Shown in pieces: positions 8,698 to 17,023 of a stretch of DNA of 64,000 bases; the stretch's first letter is position 1; every line of letters starts with the position of its first letter. The DNA comes from Caulobacter rhizosphaerae (GTDB taxonomy: Bacteria > Pseudomonadota > Alphaproteobacteria > Caulobacterales > Caulobacteraceae). Under the pieces are notes generated by a model that was not told the origin of the DNA, did not search any database, and saw only the letters and a program-made list of their open reading frames with translations. The stretch is from assembly GCF_010977555.1 (NCBI RefSeq), contig NZ_CP048815.1, forward strand, positions 2,162,501 to 2,226,500, read 5' to 3'. A program made the translations under genes and the position numbers.

Positions 8698-11600
8698 TGC
8701 TTTCCGACCTTTCCGTTCGTCGGCCGGTCTTCGCCGCAGTCGCGGCGATCATCCTCTGCGTCATCGGCCTGGCCGCCTTCAAGAGCCTCCCGATCCGCGA
8801 ATTGCCGAGCGTGGATCCGCCGGTGGTGTCGATCTCGACCGCCTATCGCGGCGCCTCGGCCGAGGTGATCGAAGAGCGGATCACCCAGATCATCGAGCGC
8901 CAGGTCGCCGGGATCCAGGGCATCGACCGTGTCAACAGCTCCTCGCGCGACGGTCGCTCGCAGATCACCATCACCTTCACGCTGGATCGCGACCTCGACG
9001 CGGCCGCCAACGACGTGCGCGACGCGGTCAGCCGGGTGGCGGCGAACCTGCCTGACCAAGCCGACCCGCCGCAGATCGCCAAGGCCAACGCCGACTCCTC
9101 GCCGATCATCGTCCTGAACCTAACCTCCAGCACCCTCAGCACCCTGGAGCTGGCCGACTATGCCGACCGTTATCTGGTCGAGCGGATGTCGACGATCCCC
9201 GGCGTGGCCCAGGCCAACCTCTACGGCGCGCCGCTCTACGCCATGCGCATCTGGCTGGACGCCGACGCCATGGCCGCGCGCGGCGTGACGGTCGACGATG
9301 TCGAGAACGCGCTCAACGCCCAGAACGTGGAACTGCCCGCCGGCGCCCTGGAAGGCGCCACCAAGGACTTCACGATCCGGGTCAGCCGCGCCTATTCCAA
9401 GCCCGAGGACTTCCTGAAGCTGCCCCTGCGCGGCGGTGACGCCGAGGGTTTCGTGGTCCGCCTGGGGGACGTGGCGCGGGTCGAGGAGGGGGCGGACGAA
9501 CGCCGCAAGCTGTTCCGCGGCAATGGCGTTCCGCAGGTCGGCATCGCCCTGACCCGCCAGTCGCAGGCTAACGACGTGGCGATCTCGGACGCCGTCCGCA
9601 AGGAAGTCGCGACCATCAACCAGACGCTGCCGGCCGGCACGAAGATGATCGTGGCGATCGACAACTCGGTGTTCACCGCCGAGGCGATCCACGAGGTGTG
9701 GATCACGATGGGCATCTCGATCGCCCTGGTCGCTCTGGTCAACCTGCTGTTCCTGGGCAGCTGGCGCTCGGCCCTGATTCCGTCGATCGTCGCGCCGATC
9801 TGTATCCTGTCGACCTTCATCGTCCTGGCGCCGCTGGGCTTCTCGCTGAACCTGCTGACCCTTCTGGCCCTGGTGCTGGCCGTCGGCCTGGTGGTCGACG
9901 ACGCCATCGTCGTGGTCGAGAACATTCAGCGCCGCGTCGACGAGGGCGAGCCGTCGACGGTGGCGGCCCTGCGTGGCACCCGCCAGGTGTTCTTCGCGGT
10001 CGTGGCCACCACCGTCGTGCTGATCTCGGTCTTCGCCCCGCTGATGTTCCTGCCCGGCTATATCGGCCGGCTGTTCGTCGAACTGGCTGTGGCCATCGCC
10101 GCCGCCGTGGGCTTCTCGGCGCTGCTGGCGCTGAGCCTGTCGCCGATGATGGCGTCCAAGCTGCTCAAGCCAGCCAGCGCCAACTGGCTGTCGCGCCGGG
10201 TCGACCGCGCCATGGACGCGCTGAAGGACAGCTACCGCCATTCGCTGGAAGGCCTGCTGGGCAAGGGCTCGGCCACTTTGGTCACCGGTCTTTCGGTGCT
10301 GGTCCTGGCGGTGTGCGCCGGCGGGCTGTTCGCCCTGCTGCCGCAGGAACTGGTGCCCGCGGAAGACCGTGGCCGCGTCGACGTGTCGATCAACGGCCCC
10401 GAGGGCAGCGGCTTTGACGCGACGGTCAAGGTCGCCGACAGGATCGAGAAGATCCTCGATCAGTATCGCAAGGATGGCGTGGCCGAGCGTACGATCATCA
10501 CCGTACCGCGCTTTGGCCAGAGCCAGTTCAACACCGGCAACGCAGTCATCGCGCTCAAGCCGTGGGGCGAGCGTGACAAGTCGGCCGACGAGGTCGCCGC
10601 CGAACTCAACAAGAGCCTGTCGAGGATCACCAGCGTGCGAGCCGTGGCCTCGGTGCGCGGCGCCTTCCAGCGCGGCGGTGGCGGCGGCGGCGGCGGCGGC
10701 ACCAATGTCGACCTGATCGCCGTCGGCAACGACTACGTCCAGCTTGCCAACTGGCTCAAGCCCATCCTCAGCGCCTCTCAGGCCAATCCGGGCCTGTCGC
10801 GGCCGCGCCTCGACTACGAGCCGACCGCGCCGCGATTGTCGGTGCAGATCGATCGCGACAAGGCCGCGACCCTGGGCGTTTCGGCCCAGTCGGTTGGCCG
10901 GGCGCTGGAGACCATGTTCGGCTCGCGCCAGGTGACGACCTACATCAAGTCCGGCCAGGAGTATGACGTCATCCTGCAGACCGCGCTGGAGCAGCGTCGC
11001 GGCATCGAGGATCTCAATCGCCTGCAGGTGCGGACGTTGTCCGGCGCCCTGGTGCCGCTGTCGACGGTGGTCACCACCGAGCTGCGGGGCGACACGCCCG
11101 ATCGTCCCCGGGTGGACCGTCTCCGGGCCGTGACCCTGACCACCCAGTTGAACCCCGGCTACACGGTCGCCGACGCGGTGAAGTTCTTCCAGGATCAGGC
11201 CGCCGCCCATCCCACCCCCGGCGTCAGCGTCAAGTGGGGCGGCCAAGCCAAGGACTATCTGGAAGCTTCCGGCGCTGTGGGCCTGGCCTTCGGCCTGGCG
11301 CTGTTGCTGGTGTTCCTGGTGCTGGCCGCGCAGTTCGAAAGCTGGATCCACCCGGCCGTGATCATGCTGACCGTGCCGCTGGCGGCGCTGGGCGGGCTGT
11401 TCGGCCTGCTGATCACCGGCTCGACGATCAACACCTACAGCCAGATCGGCTTGATCATCCTGGTCGGCATCGCGGCCAAGAACGGGATCCTGATCGTCGA
11501 GTTCGCCAACCAGCTGCGCGACGAGGGCCTGAAGGTCCGCGAGGCCGTGATCGAAGCCGCCGCCCTGCGCCTGCGTCCGATCATCATGACCTCCATCTCG

Positions 11601-11840
11601 GCGGCGATGGGCGCCCTGCCGCTGATGCTGTGGGCGGGCGCCGGCGCCGGCAGCCGCAAGACGATCGGGGCGGTGATCTTCACCGGCGCGATCTTCGCGA
11701 CCCTGCTGACGTTGTTCGTGGTGCCGGTGTTTTACAACCTGCTGGCCCGCTTCACGAAGTCTCCGGAGTGGACTTCGCGGCAGATCGAGGACTATGAAGC
11801 CCGCGAGAAGAGCGGGGAGGGGCATGCCTCACCCGTCTGA
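8697..11840 (+). CDS. RND-family multidrug efflux permease (HAE1 type)
   Basis: This is a proton-driven trimeric inner-membrane exporter of 1047 residues, the normal AcrB/MdtB-C length. It starts with MLSDLSVRRPVFAAV and the first transmembrane helix. Two large periplasmic loops follow, each before a bundle of helices. The proton-relay aspartates appear in ALVLAVGLVVDDAIVVVEN (TM4), and the conserved GIAAKNGILIVEFA segment is present in the second half. A run of eight glycines (GGGGGGGG, near residue 663) lies in the second periplasmic domain; this is an unusual low-complexity insertion. The gene is translationally coupled to the adaptor, and its stop codon lies in the loop of a hairpin that ends just before the following gene. 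No outer-membrane factor gene is adjacent. Confidence 0.96.
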   Translation: MLSDLSVRRPVFAAVAAIILCVIGLAAFKSLPIRELPSVDPPVVSISTAYRGASAEVIEERITQIIERQVAGIQGIDRVNSSSRDGRSQITITFTLDRDLDAAANDVRDAVSRVAANLPDQADPPQIAKANADSSPIIVLNLTSSTLSTLELADYADRYLVERMSTIPGVAQANLYGAPLYAMRIWLDADAMAARGVTVDDVENALNAQNVELPAGALEGATKDFTIRVSRAYSKPEDFLKLPLRGGDAEGFVVRLGDVARVEEGADERRKLFRGNGVPQVGIALTRQSQANDVAISDAVRKEVATINQTLPAGTKMIVAIDNSVFTAEAIHEVWITMGISIALVALVNLLFLGSWRSALIPSIVAPICILSTFIVLAPLGFSLNLLTLLALVLAVGLVVDDAIVVVENIQRRVDEGEPSTVAALRGTRQVFFAVVATTVVLISVFAPLMFLPGYIGRLFVELAVAIAAAVGFSALLALSLSPMMASKLLKPASANWLSRRVDRAMDALKDSYRHSLEGLLGKGSATLVTGLSVLVLAVCAGGLFALLPQELVPAEDRGRVDVSINGPEGSGFDATVKVADRIEKILDQYRKDGVAERTIITVPRFGQSQFNTGNAVIALKPWGERDKSADEVAAELNKSLSRITSVRAVASVRGAFQRGGGGGGGGGTNVDLIAVGNDYVQLANWLKPILSASQANPGLSRPRLDYEPTAPRLSVQIDRDKAATLGVSAQSVGRALETMFGSRQVTTYIKSGQEYDVILQTALEQRRGIEDLNRLQVRTLSGALVPLSTVVTTELRGDTPDRPRVDRLRAVTLTTQLNPGYTVADAVKFFQDQAAAHPTPGVSVKWGGQAKDYLEASGAVGLAFGLALLLVFLVLAAQFESWIHPAVIMLTVPLAALGGLFGLLITGSTINTYSQIGLIILVGIAAKNGILIVEFANQLRDEGLKVREAVIEAAALRLRPIIMTSISAAMGALPLMLWAGAGAGSRKTIGAVIFTGAIFATLLTLFVVPVFYNLLARFTKSPEWTSRQIEDYEAREKSGEGHASPV

Positions 11841-11851
11841 ACCGGGTGAGG
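11827..11851 (+). promoter_or_regulatory. Hairpin spanning the pump stop codon and masking the next ribosome binding site
   Basis: CCTCACCCG (11827-11835) pairs perfectly with CGGGTGAGG (11843-11851). The pump TGA (11838-11840) is in the 7-nt loop. The right arm contains the only Shine-Dalgarno-like GGTGAGG for the ATG at 11856. A ribosome finishing the pump would melt the left arm and expose the site, a classical arrangement for translational coupling. Confidence 0.55.
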
Positions 11852-11855
11852 AAGC

Positions 11856-14210
11856 ATGGCCGAGGCCGTATTGGCGGCGAAGCGGCAGGAGCTTGCGCTT
11901 CTGCGACGCATCGAGGAACGCATTCTCTGGCTGGCCTCGTGGACGATCCACAACGCCAACCATCTGCGTGAAAGCCGTGACGGACTGAAGGTCGGCGGTC
12001 ACCAGGCGTCCTGCGCCTCGATGACCACCCTGATGACGGCGCTGTACATGAAGGCGCTTCGGCCGCAGGACCGGGTGGCGGTCAAGCCGCACGCCAGCCC
12101 GGTGTTCCACGCCGTGCAGCACCTATTCGGCCGCCAGAGCCTGGAGAAGCTCAAGGCCTTCCGGGCCCTGGGCGGCGCCCAGTCCTATCCCTCGCGCACC
12201 AAGGACACCGACGACGTCGATTTCTCGACCGGGTCCGTGGGTCTGGGCGTGGCTATGACCGCGTTCGCCTCCCTGGCCCAAGACTATCTGGCCGCCCGCG
12301 GCGCCGTGAAGCCCGAGAAGATGGGGCGGATGATCTCGCTGCTAGGCGACGCCGAATTGGACGAGGGCAACATCTACGAGGCCCTGATCGAGGCCTGCAA
12401 ACACGACATCCGCAACACCTGGTGGATCGTCGACTACAACCGCCAGAGCCTGGATGCGACCACCCAGGACCGTATGTTCACCCGCTATGGCGAAATCTTC
12501 GAGGCCGCCGGCTGGACCGTGGAGACGCTGAAATGGTCCAGGCGCCAGCGCGAGGCCTTCGCCAGGCCCGGCGGTCCGGCTCTGCAGCAATGGATCGAAA
12601 CCGCGCCCAACGACCTCTATGCGGCGCTCAGCTATCAGGGCGGCGCGGCCTGGCGCGAACGGCTGAACGCTGACCTGGCCGGGGACGCCGACGCCTTGAA
12701 GCTGGTCGCGGCGTACAAGGACATCGACCTGGGCGAACTGATGACCGAGTTGGGCGGTCATTGCATGGAGACCATCCTGGAGGCCTTCGATCGGGCGAGC
12801 CAGGACGATGCGCCGCGTTTCTTCATCGCCTACACAGTCAAGGGCCTGCGCCTGCCGTTCCAGGGGCACAAGGACAACCACGCCGGCCTGATGACAGAGA
12901 CCCAAATCGCCGAACTACGCGCGCGGTTGGGCGTGATTGAGGGCGAGGAATGGGATCCGCTGTCGGGCCTCTCGGCGGCGGAGCACACAGCCCTCAAGGG
13001 GCTGGTGGCCAGGGCGCCCTTCGCGGCCAATATCGAGCGCGAGCACCTCGCGCCGGCGATCCCGACACCGTCGTCCGACGCTCTGTTGGCGGCTGTCTCG
13101 GGCGGCGGCGAACAGTCCACCCAGGCCGCGTTCGGCAAGGTGATGTTCGAGATCGCCCGCCGGGACGACGAGTTCGCCGGCCGTGTGGTGACTACTTCGC
13201 CAGACGTCACGGTCTCGACCAATCTCGGCGGCTTCGTGAACCGCCGGGGCGTGTTCCAGCGGCGGGCGCATGAGGACGTGTTCAAGCGTCGGCGCATTCC
13301 GTCGGCTCAGGTGTGGTCCAAGGCCGAGACCGGCCAGCATGTCGAGCTTGGCATCGCCGAGAATAACCTGTTCATCGCCCTGGCGGCCTTGGGCCTGACA
13401 GCGCCGCTGTTCGGCGAGCGGCTGTTCCCGGTCGGCACGCTCTACGACCCGTTCATCGCCCGCGGCCTGGATGCCCTGAACTACGCCTGCTATCAGGACG
13501 CCCGCTTCCTGCTGGTCGCCACGCCCAGCGGCCTGACCTTGGCGCCCGAAGGCGGCGCGCACCAGTCAATCGGCTCGCCGCTGATCGGCATGAGCCAGCC
13601 GGGTCTGGACAGCTACGAGCCGGCCTTCGCGGACGAGACGGCGGTGCTGATGGCCCACGCCTTCGACCGAATCCAGGCCAAGGACGGAGCCTCCACCTAT
13701 CTGCGGCTGTCGACCCGGGTGATCGTCCAACCCGAACGCGCCGACGACGCCTGGCGTCATGGCGTCGTCGATGGAGCGTATTGGCTGCGCCCGCCAGCCC
13801 CCGGCGCTCGGCTGGCCATCGCCTATGCCGGCGCCCTGGCTCCGGAAGCGCTCGCGGCGTTCGAGGCGGTGCTGGAGGACGAGCCGGGCGCGGGCCTGCT
13901 GGCCGTGACTTCCGCGGACGTCCTGCATCGCGACTGGACCGCCGCCGGCCGTTCGCGCTGGACGAACGGCGGCCCGCGCACTTCGAAGATCGAAGCCCTG
14001 CTGGCGCCGCTATCCCGCGACGCGGGCCTGGTGACGGTGATCGACGGCGCCCCCTCGACCCTGTCCTGGCTGGGCTCCGTGCGCGGCATGCGGCTGAGGG
14101 CGCTTGGACTGGAGACCTTCGGCCAGTCGGGCGATTTGCCGGACCTCTACACCCGGTACCGCCTGGACGCCGACGCCATTCTGGACGCCTGCGCGGATCT
14201 GCTGGTCTAG
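11856..14210 (+). CDS. Transketolase-like thiamine-diphosphate enzyme
   Basis: The 784-residue protein has transketolase/pyruvate dehydrogenase E1 (AceE-like) architecture: an N-terminal ThDP-binding domain, a pyrimidine-binding domain and a C-terminal domain. The ThDP motif is SLLGDAELDEGNIYEAL near residue 161, closing with WWIVDYNRQS. The first domain also has GGHQASCASM and FSTGSVGLG. The pyrimidine domain has the conserved Glu in HVELGIAENNLFIALAALG. The overall pattern is closer to homodimeric E1 than to TktA, but the true reaction is unknown because acyltransferase and lipoamide dehydrogenase genes are absent here. It starts 15 nt after the RND pump and is probably co-transcribed with it. 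Its 3' end overlaps the convergent next gene by 4 bp. Confidence 0.85.
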   Translation: MAEAVLAAKRQELALLRRIEERILWLASWTIHNANHLRESRDGLKVGGHQASCASMTTLMTALYMKALRPQDRVAVKPHASPVFHAVQHLFGRQSLEKLKAFRALGGAQSYPSRTKDTDDVDFSTGSVGLGVAMTAFASLAQDYLAARGAVKPEKMGRMISLLGDAELDEGNIYEALIEACKHDIRNTWWIVDYNRQSLDATTQDRMFTRYGEIFEAAGWTVETLKWSRRQREAFARPGGPALQQWIETAPNDLYAALSYQGGAAWRERLNADLAGDADALKLVAAYKDIDLGELMTELGGHCMETILEAFDRASQDDAPRFFIAYTVKGLRLPFQGHKDNHAGLMTETQIAELRARLGVIEGEEWDPLSGLSAAEHTALKGLVARAPFAANIEREHLAPAIPTPSSDALLAAVSGGGEQSTQAAFGKVMFEIARRDDEFAGRVVTTSPDVTVSTNLGGFVNRRGVFQRRAHEDVFKRRRIPSAQVWSKAETGQHVELGIAENNLFIALAALGLTAPLFGERLFPVGTLYDPFIARGLDALNYACYQDARFLLVATPSGLTLAPEGGAHQSIGSPLIGMSQPGLDSYEPAFADETAVLMAHAFDRIQAKDGASTYLRLSTRVIVQPERADDAWRHGVVDGAYWLRPPAPGARLAIAYAGALAPEALAAFEAVLEDEPGAGLLAVTSADVLHRDWTAAGRSRWTNGGPRTSKIEALLAPLSRDAGLVTVIDGAPSTLSWLGSVRGMRLRALGLETFGQSGDLPDLYTRYRLDADAILDACADLLV

Positions 14211-14566
14211 GAGGGACGGTCCGGGCCCAACTCCACGCTTTGGATCAGCCCGTCCTGGACCGTGTAGGTCGCCGTCACCCGGCTGTCCGACCAAAGGCGG
14301 CCAGAGCGGTCGTGGACCGACACCTGCAGCTCGGCTTGTGCGCGCCCATCGGCCAGGGTTTGGATCGACAGGAGGTCGATGTTCGGGGCCAGGGTCTCAA
14401 ACAGCCTGAGATAGAAAGCCTGCGCGCCGGCCGGTCCAACCACCTGGCCCTCGTCCAGATAGTTCCGGAACCGGGCGAGGGGATGGAAGAGAGCCGCGGC
14501 GGTCTCCGCATCCCGGCGGCTGATCGCCTCATGCAGTCGGAGGACAAGCTCGCGAGCGTCGGCCAT
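14207..14566 (-). CDS. NTF2-like (SnoaL/DUF4440-type) small protein
   Basis: The 119-residue protein has the cone-shaped alpha+beta NTF2 fold. An N-terminal helix (LVLRLHEAISRRDAETAAALF) is followed by HPLARFRNYLDEGQVVGPAGAQAFYLRLFET and paired beta strands (AQAELQVSVHDRSGRLWSDSRVTATYTVQDG). Members act as polyketide cyclases, isomerases or ligand-binding subunits, and no catalytic set can be assigned here. The ATG at 14566 follows a usable purine-rich leader. It overlaps the transketolase-like gene tail to tail by four bases. Confidence 0.75.
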   Translation of the reverse strand: MADARELVLRLHEAISRRDAETAAALFHPLARFRNYLDEGQVVGPAGAQAFYLRLFETLAPNIDLLSIQTLADGRAQAELQVSVHDRSGRLWSDSRVTATYTVQDGLIQSVELGPDRPS

Positions 14567-14671
14567 CGTCAGGCCTTTCCGTGGAGCGCCAGCCTAACGA
14601 CGCTCCATCGATCACAGGCCCTGTGGACCTTGGTCAGCGGCGCGCGCGCATCTTCCATGGGTTGCGCCCTA

Positions 14672-15172
14672 TCAGCCTTTGGGAGGCTTGTAACCGGTTT
14701 CGACCTTCAGATAGGCGATCAGATCGATGCGGTCCTTGGGATCATGCAGGCCCGCGAAGGTCATCTTGGTGCCCGGCATGAAGCCGCGCGGGTTGTCCAG
14801 CCACTTGTCGAGATGTTCGGCGTCCCAATTGAAACCGGCGGCCGCGACGACAGGCGAGTACTTGTAGTCGGGCTTGCTGCCGGCCTTCCGTCCGAACACG
14901 CCGTACAGGTTAGGGCCTGTCATGTTCGGACCGCCTTCGGTGATGGTGTGGCACGAACGGCAGAGGGCGAACTTGCTCTGCCCGTTCATCAGGTCGCCGG
15001 TATTGTAGGGAGCGGGAAGGGCGGCCAGTAGCGCCTGCTTCTGGGCGTCCGTCGGCGCCGCCGCAGGCGCTGAACTTGCTGATCCGCCGTCGGAAGTCCC
15101 CGGGCTCGGCTTTGAACAACCGGCCAAAATGACACAGATGACCGCGGCGGCGGCGAGATGAACCTGACGCAT
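14672..15172 (-). CDS. Class I c-type cytochrome, predicted lipoprotein
   Basis: The product of 166 residues is exported and lipid-anchored: the signal peptide MRQVHLAAAAVICVILAGC ends in a lipobox. A Ser/Ala/Pro-rich linker follows. The cytochrome c2/CycM-like domain shows the heme-binding CRSCH near residue 91, GPNLYGVFGRKAGS, and the distal Met ligand in NPRGFMPGTKM. It closes with the usual DRIDLIAYLK helix. It would carry electrons in the periplasm, for example between the bc1 complex and a terminal oxidase, tethered to a membrane. Its upstream region (15173-15464) is shared with the divergent GcrA-like gene and is the most AT-rich stretch of this part of the window. Confidence 0.92.
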   Translation of the reverse strand: MRQVHLAAAAVICVILAGCSKPSPGTSDGGSASSAPAAAPTDAQKQALLAALPAPYNTGDLMNGQSKFALCRSCHTITEGGPNMTGPNLYGVFGRKAGSKPDYKYSPVVAAAGFNWDAEHLDKWLDNPRGFMPGTKMTFAGLHDPKDRIDLIAYLKVETGYKPPKG

Positions 15173-15421
15173 TTACTCGTTCCAGACAGACATTATGCCG
15201 CAAGCTGTGCGGCGCGGCGCCGCATTCATTTTCTGGCCCATTTGTGGGCTCCGCATCCAATATATAACGTCGTTATCCGGTCAAGGTCTCGCCACGTTTC
15301 ATCGAACGCCCTGCGACAACGCGCGTTATCTCACAGAATGTAAAAGCAAAATGCCCGATTACAAACCGTGGGTATGCACATAAAAAATTGACCAGAATTA
15401 ACCATAAACGTACCCAGAGAG

Positions 15422-15443
15422 CGCCGGAGGGGCTGCTCCGGCG
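15422..15443 (+). promoter_or_regulatory. Leader hairpin and nearby CtrA-like half-site upstream of the GcrA paralogue
   Basis: CGCCGGAG and CTCCGGCG form an 8-bp perfect stem with a 6-nt loop, ending 21 nt before the ATG at 15465. Just upstream, at 15398-15405, is TTAACCAT, which matches a CtrA half-site. It lies close behind a TTGACC hexamer (15388-15393) in a region of A/T runs. Both assignments are inference from sequence alone. Confidence 0.35.
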
Positions 15444-15464
15444 ACCGGGTAGGAAAACAAGATC

Positions 15465-15956
15465 ATGGACTGGAACGAAGAGCGGACCGCCACGCTTCGC
15501 AAACTGTGGCTTGAGGGTATGAGCGCCAGCCAGGTGGCGCGCCAATTGGGCGGCGTCAGCCGCAGCGCAGTAATCGGCAAGGTGCACCGTCTGGGCATCA
15601 CCGTTCGTGAGGTCCCCACCCGTCAGCGCAGCGCGGTGCGGACCGCCGTTCGGGCCCAACCCCGGACCCGCACGATCCGCGACACCGCTCCTGTCCAACG
15701 CTCGGCGCTTCGCCTGGTCGAGGTCGCCGAGATGGCGCCGACCGCGAACATCCTGGGCCTGGAGATCCATTCCTGCCGTTGGCCGATCGGCAATCCGGAC
15801 TCCCACGACTTCGGTTTCTGCGGCCGCGAAAAGACCGCCCGCGGTTCGTATTGCGACGAGCACGCCCGCGGCGCCTTCCGCAAGCTGGCCTCGCCGTCCG
15901 AGGTGAAGGCCTGGGCTCGCCAGCCGGCCGCGCATATCGAACGCCACACCGCCTGA
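15465..15956 (+). CDS. GcrA-family cell-cycle transcription regulator (paralogue)
   Basis: GcrA proteins bind sigma-70 holoenzyme and activate promoters bearing CcrM-methylated GANTC sites. This 163-residue member has the signature N-terminal HTH (MDWNEERTATLRKLWLEGMS, then QLGGVSRSAVIGKVHRLGI). A basic Arg/Thr-rich linker follows. The C-terminal sigma-binding domain carries CRWPIGNPDSHDFGFCG and YCDEHARGAF. The linker differs strongly from what I recall of the main C. crescentus GcrA, and the neighbours are not those of a core gcrA locus. I therefore call it a paralogue and give no symbol. It is divergent from the cytochrome gene. Confidence 0.82.
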   Translation: MDWNEERTATLRKLWLEGMSASQVARQLGGVSRSAVIGKVHRLGITVREVPTRQRSAVRTAVRAQPRTRTIRDTAPVQRSALRLVEVAEMAPTANILGLEIHSCRWPIGNPDSHDFGFCGREKTARGSYCDEHARGAFRKLASPSEVKAWARQPAAHIERHTA

Positions 15957-15992
15957 CGCCCAGCGCCGAATCCAAGCACCAGGACATCCCCC

Positions 15993-16226
15993 ATGAACAT
16001 GGTCTTGATCGAGAACACCGCCGGCAGCAGCCAGGTGATCACCATCATCGAAGAGTTCGCCGGTCACTCGGTGTCGCGCGACCTCAATCCAGGCGAGCAC
16101 ACCCGCATCCCGGTCGGTCAATTCAAATCGATCGTCGTACGCGAGACCTATCCCGACGACTGGTTGGCGCGGGCCCGTGCGCGCAACGCCACGATCCCCG
16201 CCGCGATCGCCAGCTGCGCCGCCTGA
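15993..16226 (+). CDS. Small conserved-looking hypothetical protein, 77 aa
   Basis: The short protein MNMVLIENTAGSSQVITIIE and onward mixes beta-prone and charged segments (HSVSRDLNPGEHTRIPVGQF, KSIVVRETYPDDWLARARAR). It has no signal peptide or membrane helix. No family was recognised. It starts 37 nt after the GcrA-like gene in the same direction, and a strong intrinsic terminator follows it, so the two probably form one transcript. The ATG at 15993 has only a weak Shine-Dalgarno sequence. Codon use matches neighbouring genes, which supports real coding. Confidence 0.65.
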   Translation: MNMVLIENTAGSSQVITIIEEFAGHSVSRDLNPGEHTRIPVGQFKSIVVRETYPDDWLARARARNATIPAAIASCAA

Positions 16227-16258
16227 TACGGCATCCGGGTCCTTTCTAGGGACATAGA

Positions 16259-16290
16259 CGACCCCCGCGAACCTGTTCGCGGGGGTCGTT
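16259..16290 (+). terminator. Intrinsic terminator
   Basis: A 13-bp perfect stem (CGACCCCCGCGAA with its complement) has a 4-nt CCTG loop and is followed by TT then CGT. It ends the GcrA-like/77-aa unit. The T-run is short, but the stem is very stable. Confidence 0.75.
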
Positions 16291-16330
16291 TCGTCTGGAA
16301 CCCTATGGTTAGCGTAGCGTTAGCCACGGT

Positions 16331-16353
16331 CGAACGATGTTCGCTGTCGTTCG
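16331..16353. promoter_or_regulatory. Palindromic site upstream of the MarR regulator
   Basis: CGAACGA (16331-16337) and TCGTTCG (16347-16353) are inverted around 9 nt. CGAAC-GAT-GTTCG is a second, nested palindrome. A hairpin TGCCCGC-N8-GCGGGCA follows at 16393-16414. MarR proteins usually bind palindromes of this size near their own promoter, so autoregulation is possible. Confidence 0.35.
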
Positions 16354-16483
16354 CGCCAGGGGGAACGGCGTCGAGTTCCAAATGCATGCAAATGCCCGCC
16401 TCCATTCGCGGGCAAGCGGAGCTGCGATTGTGTGCCGCTTCCGCGTGTGACATGAAGGCGCGCCATTTGGCGTGGGGGGAACC

Positions 16484-17008
16484 ATGTCAGAGCAGAAGCA
16501 AGGGGAGGGCCGCGGTTTGCCGTTGCCGACCTATGTCAGCTATCTGATGTACCAGACCGAGCAGCACCGGCGCGCCCTTGCCGCAGACTGCATTGCGCAA
16601 CACGGCTTGAGCTTCGCCAAGTGGGTGGCGCTGGCGTCGTTGGCGCGGTTCGGCGAGTGCTCGATGACTCGCCTGGCGCGGCTGTCCGCCGCCGATCGCA
16701 CGACCCTGACCCGCTCAATCGATGGCCTGATCCGCGACGGTCTGGTCGAGCGCGGGACCCAGGCGTCGGATCGCCGCAAGGTCGTGGTCCGCTTGACCGC
16801 GGAAGGGCATGCCGTTCTGGGCCGCGTTCGGGAAGACATCCACCCGATCAACCAGGAGGTCTGCGCGGAACTGACTGAAGAGGAACAGGTCAACCTCGCG
16901 ACCTATCTCCAGAAGATCCTCGGCGGATTGATCACCGAGCCAGAGTGGAAGCACGAAGTGCTGTCGTTCGGGCGCGGCTCGGCGGAGCCGATCTGGACCC
17001 GGGGCTAA
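16484..17008 (+). CDS. MarR-family transcriptional regulator
   Basis: The 174-residue winged-helix protein has the MarR plan. Dimerisation helices lie at both ends (TYVSYLMYQTEQHRRALAAD; TEEEQVNLATYLQKIL). The HTH reads ECSMTRLARLSAADRTTLTRSIDGLIRDGLV, and the wing contains GTQASDRRKVVVRLTAEG. Such proteins respond to small phenolics or oxidants and usually repress neighbouring genes. The ATG at 16484 is preceded by GGGGGA. A GTG four codons upstream at 16472 is possible but sits on the ribosome binding site. No obvious target gene is adjacent; arfB is convergent. Confidence 0.88.
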   Translation: MSEQKQGEGRGLPLPTYVSYLMYQTEQHRRALAADCIAQHGLSFAKWVALASLARFGECSMTRLARLSAADRTTLTRSIDGLIRDGLVERGTQASDRRKVVVRLTAEGHAVLGRVREDIHPINQEVCAELTEEEQVNLATYLQKILGGLITEPEWKHEVLSFGRGSAEPIWTRG

Positions 17009-17023
17009 GAGGCTGCTCCAGGC

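Noticed and set aside
9120..11825. 901-codon open frame antisense to the RND pump
   Set aside because: High-GC codon bias keeps the opposite frame open. Its translation is low-complexity (Gln/His/Arg/Gly-rich) with no domain, and the sense strand encodes an unmistakable pump.
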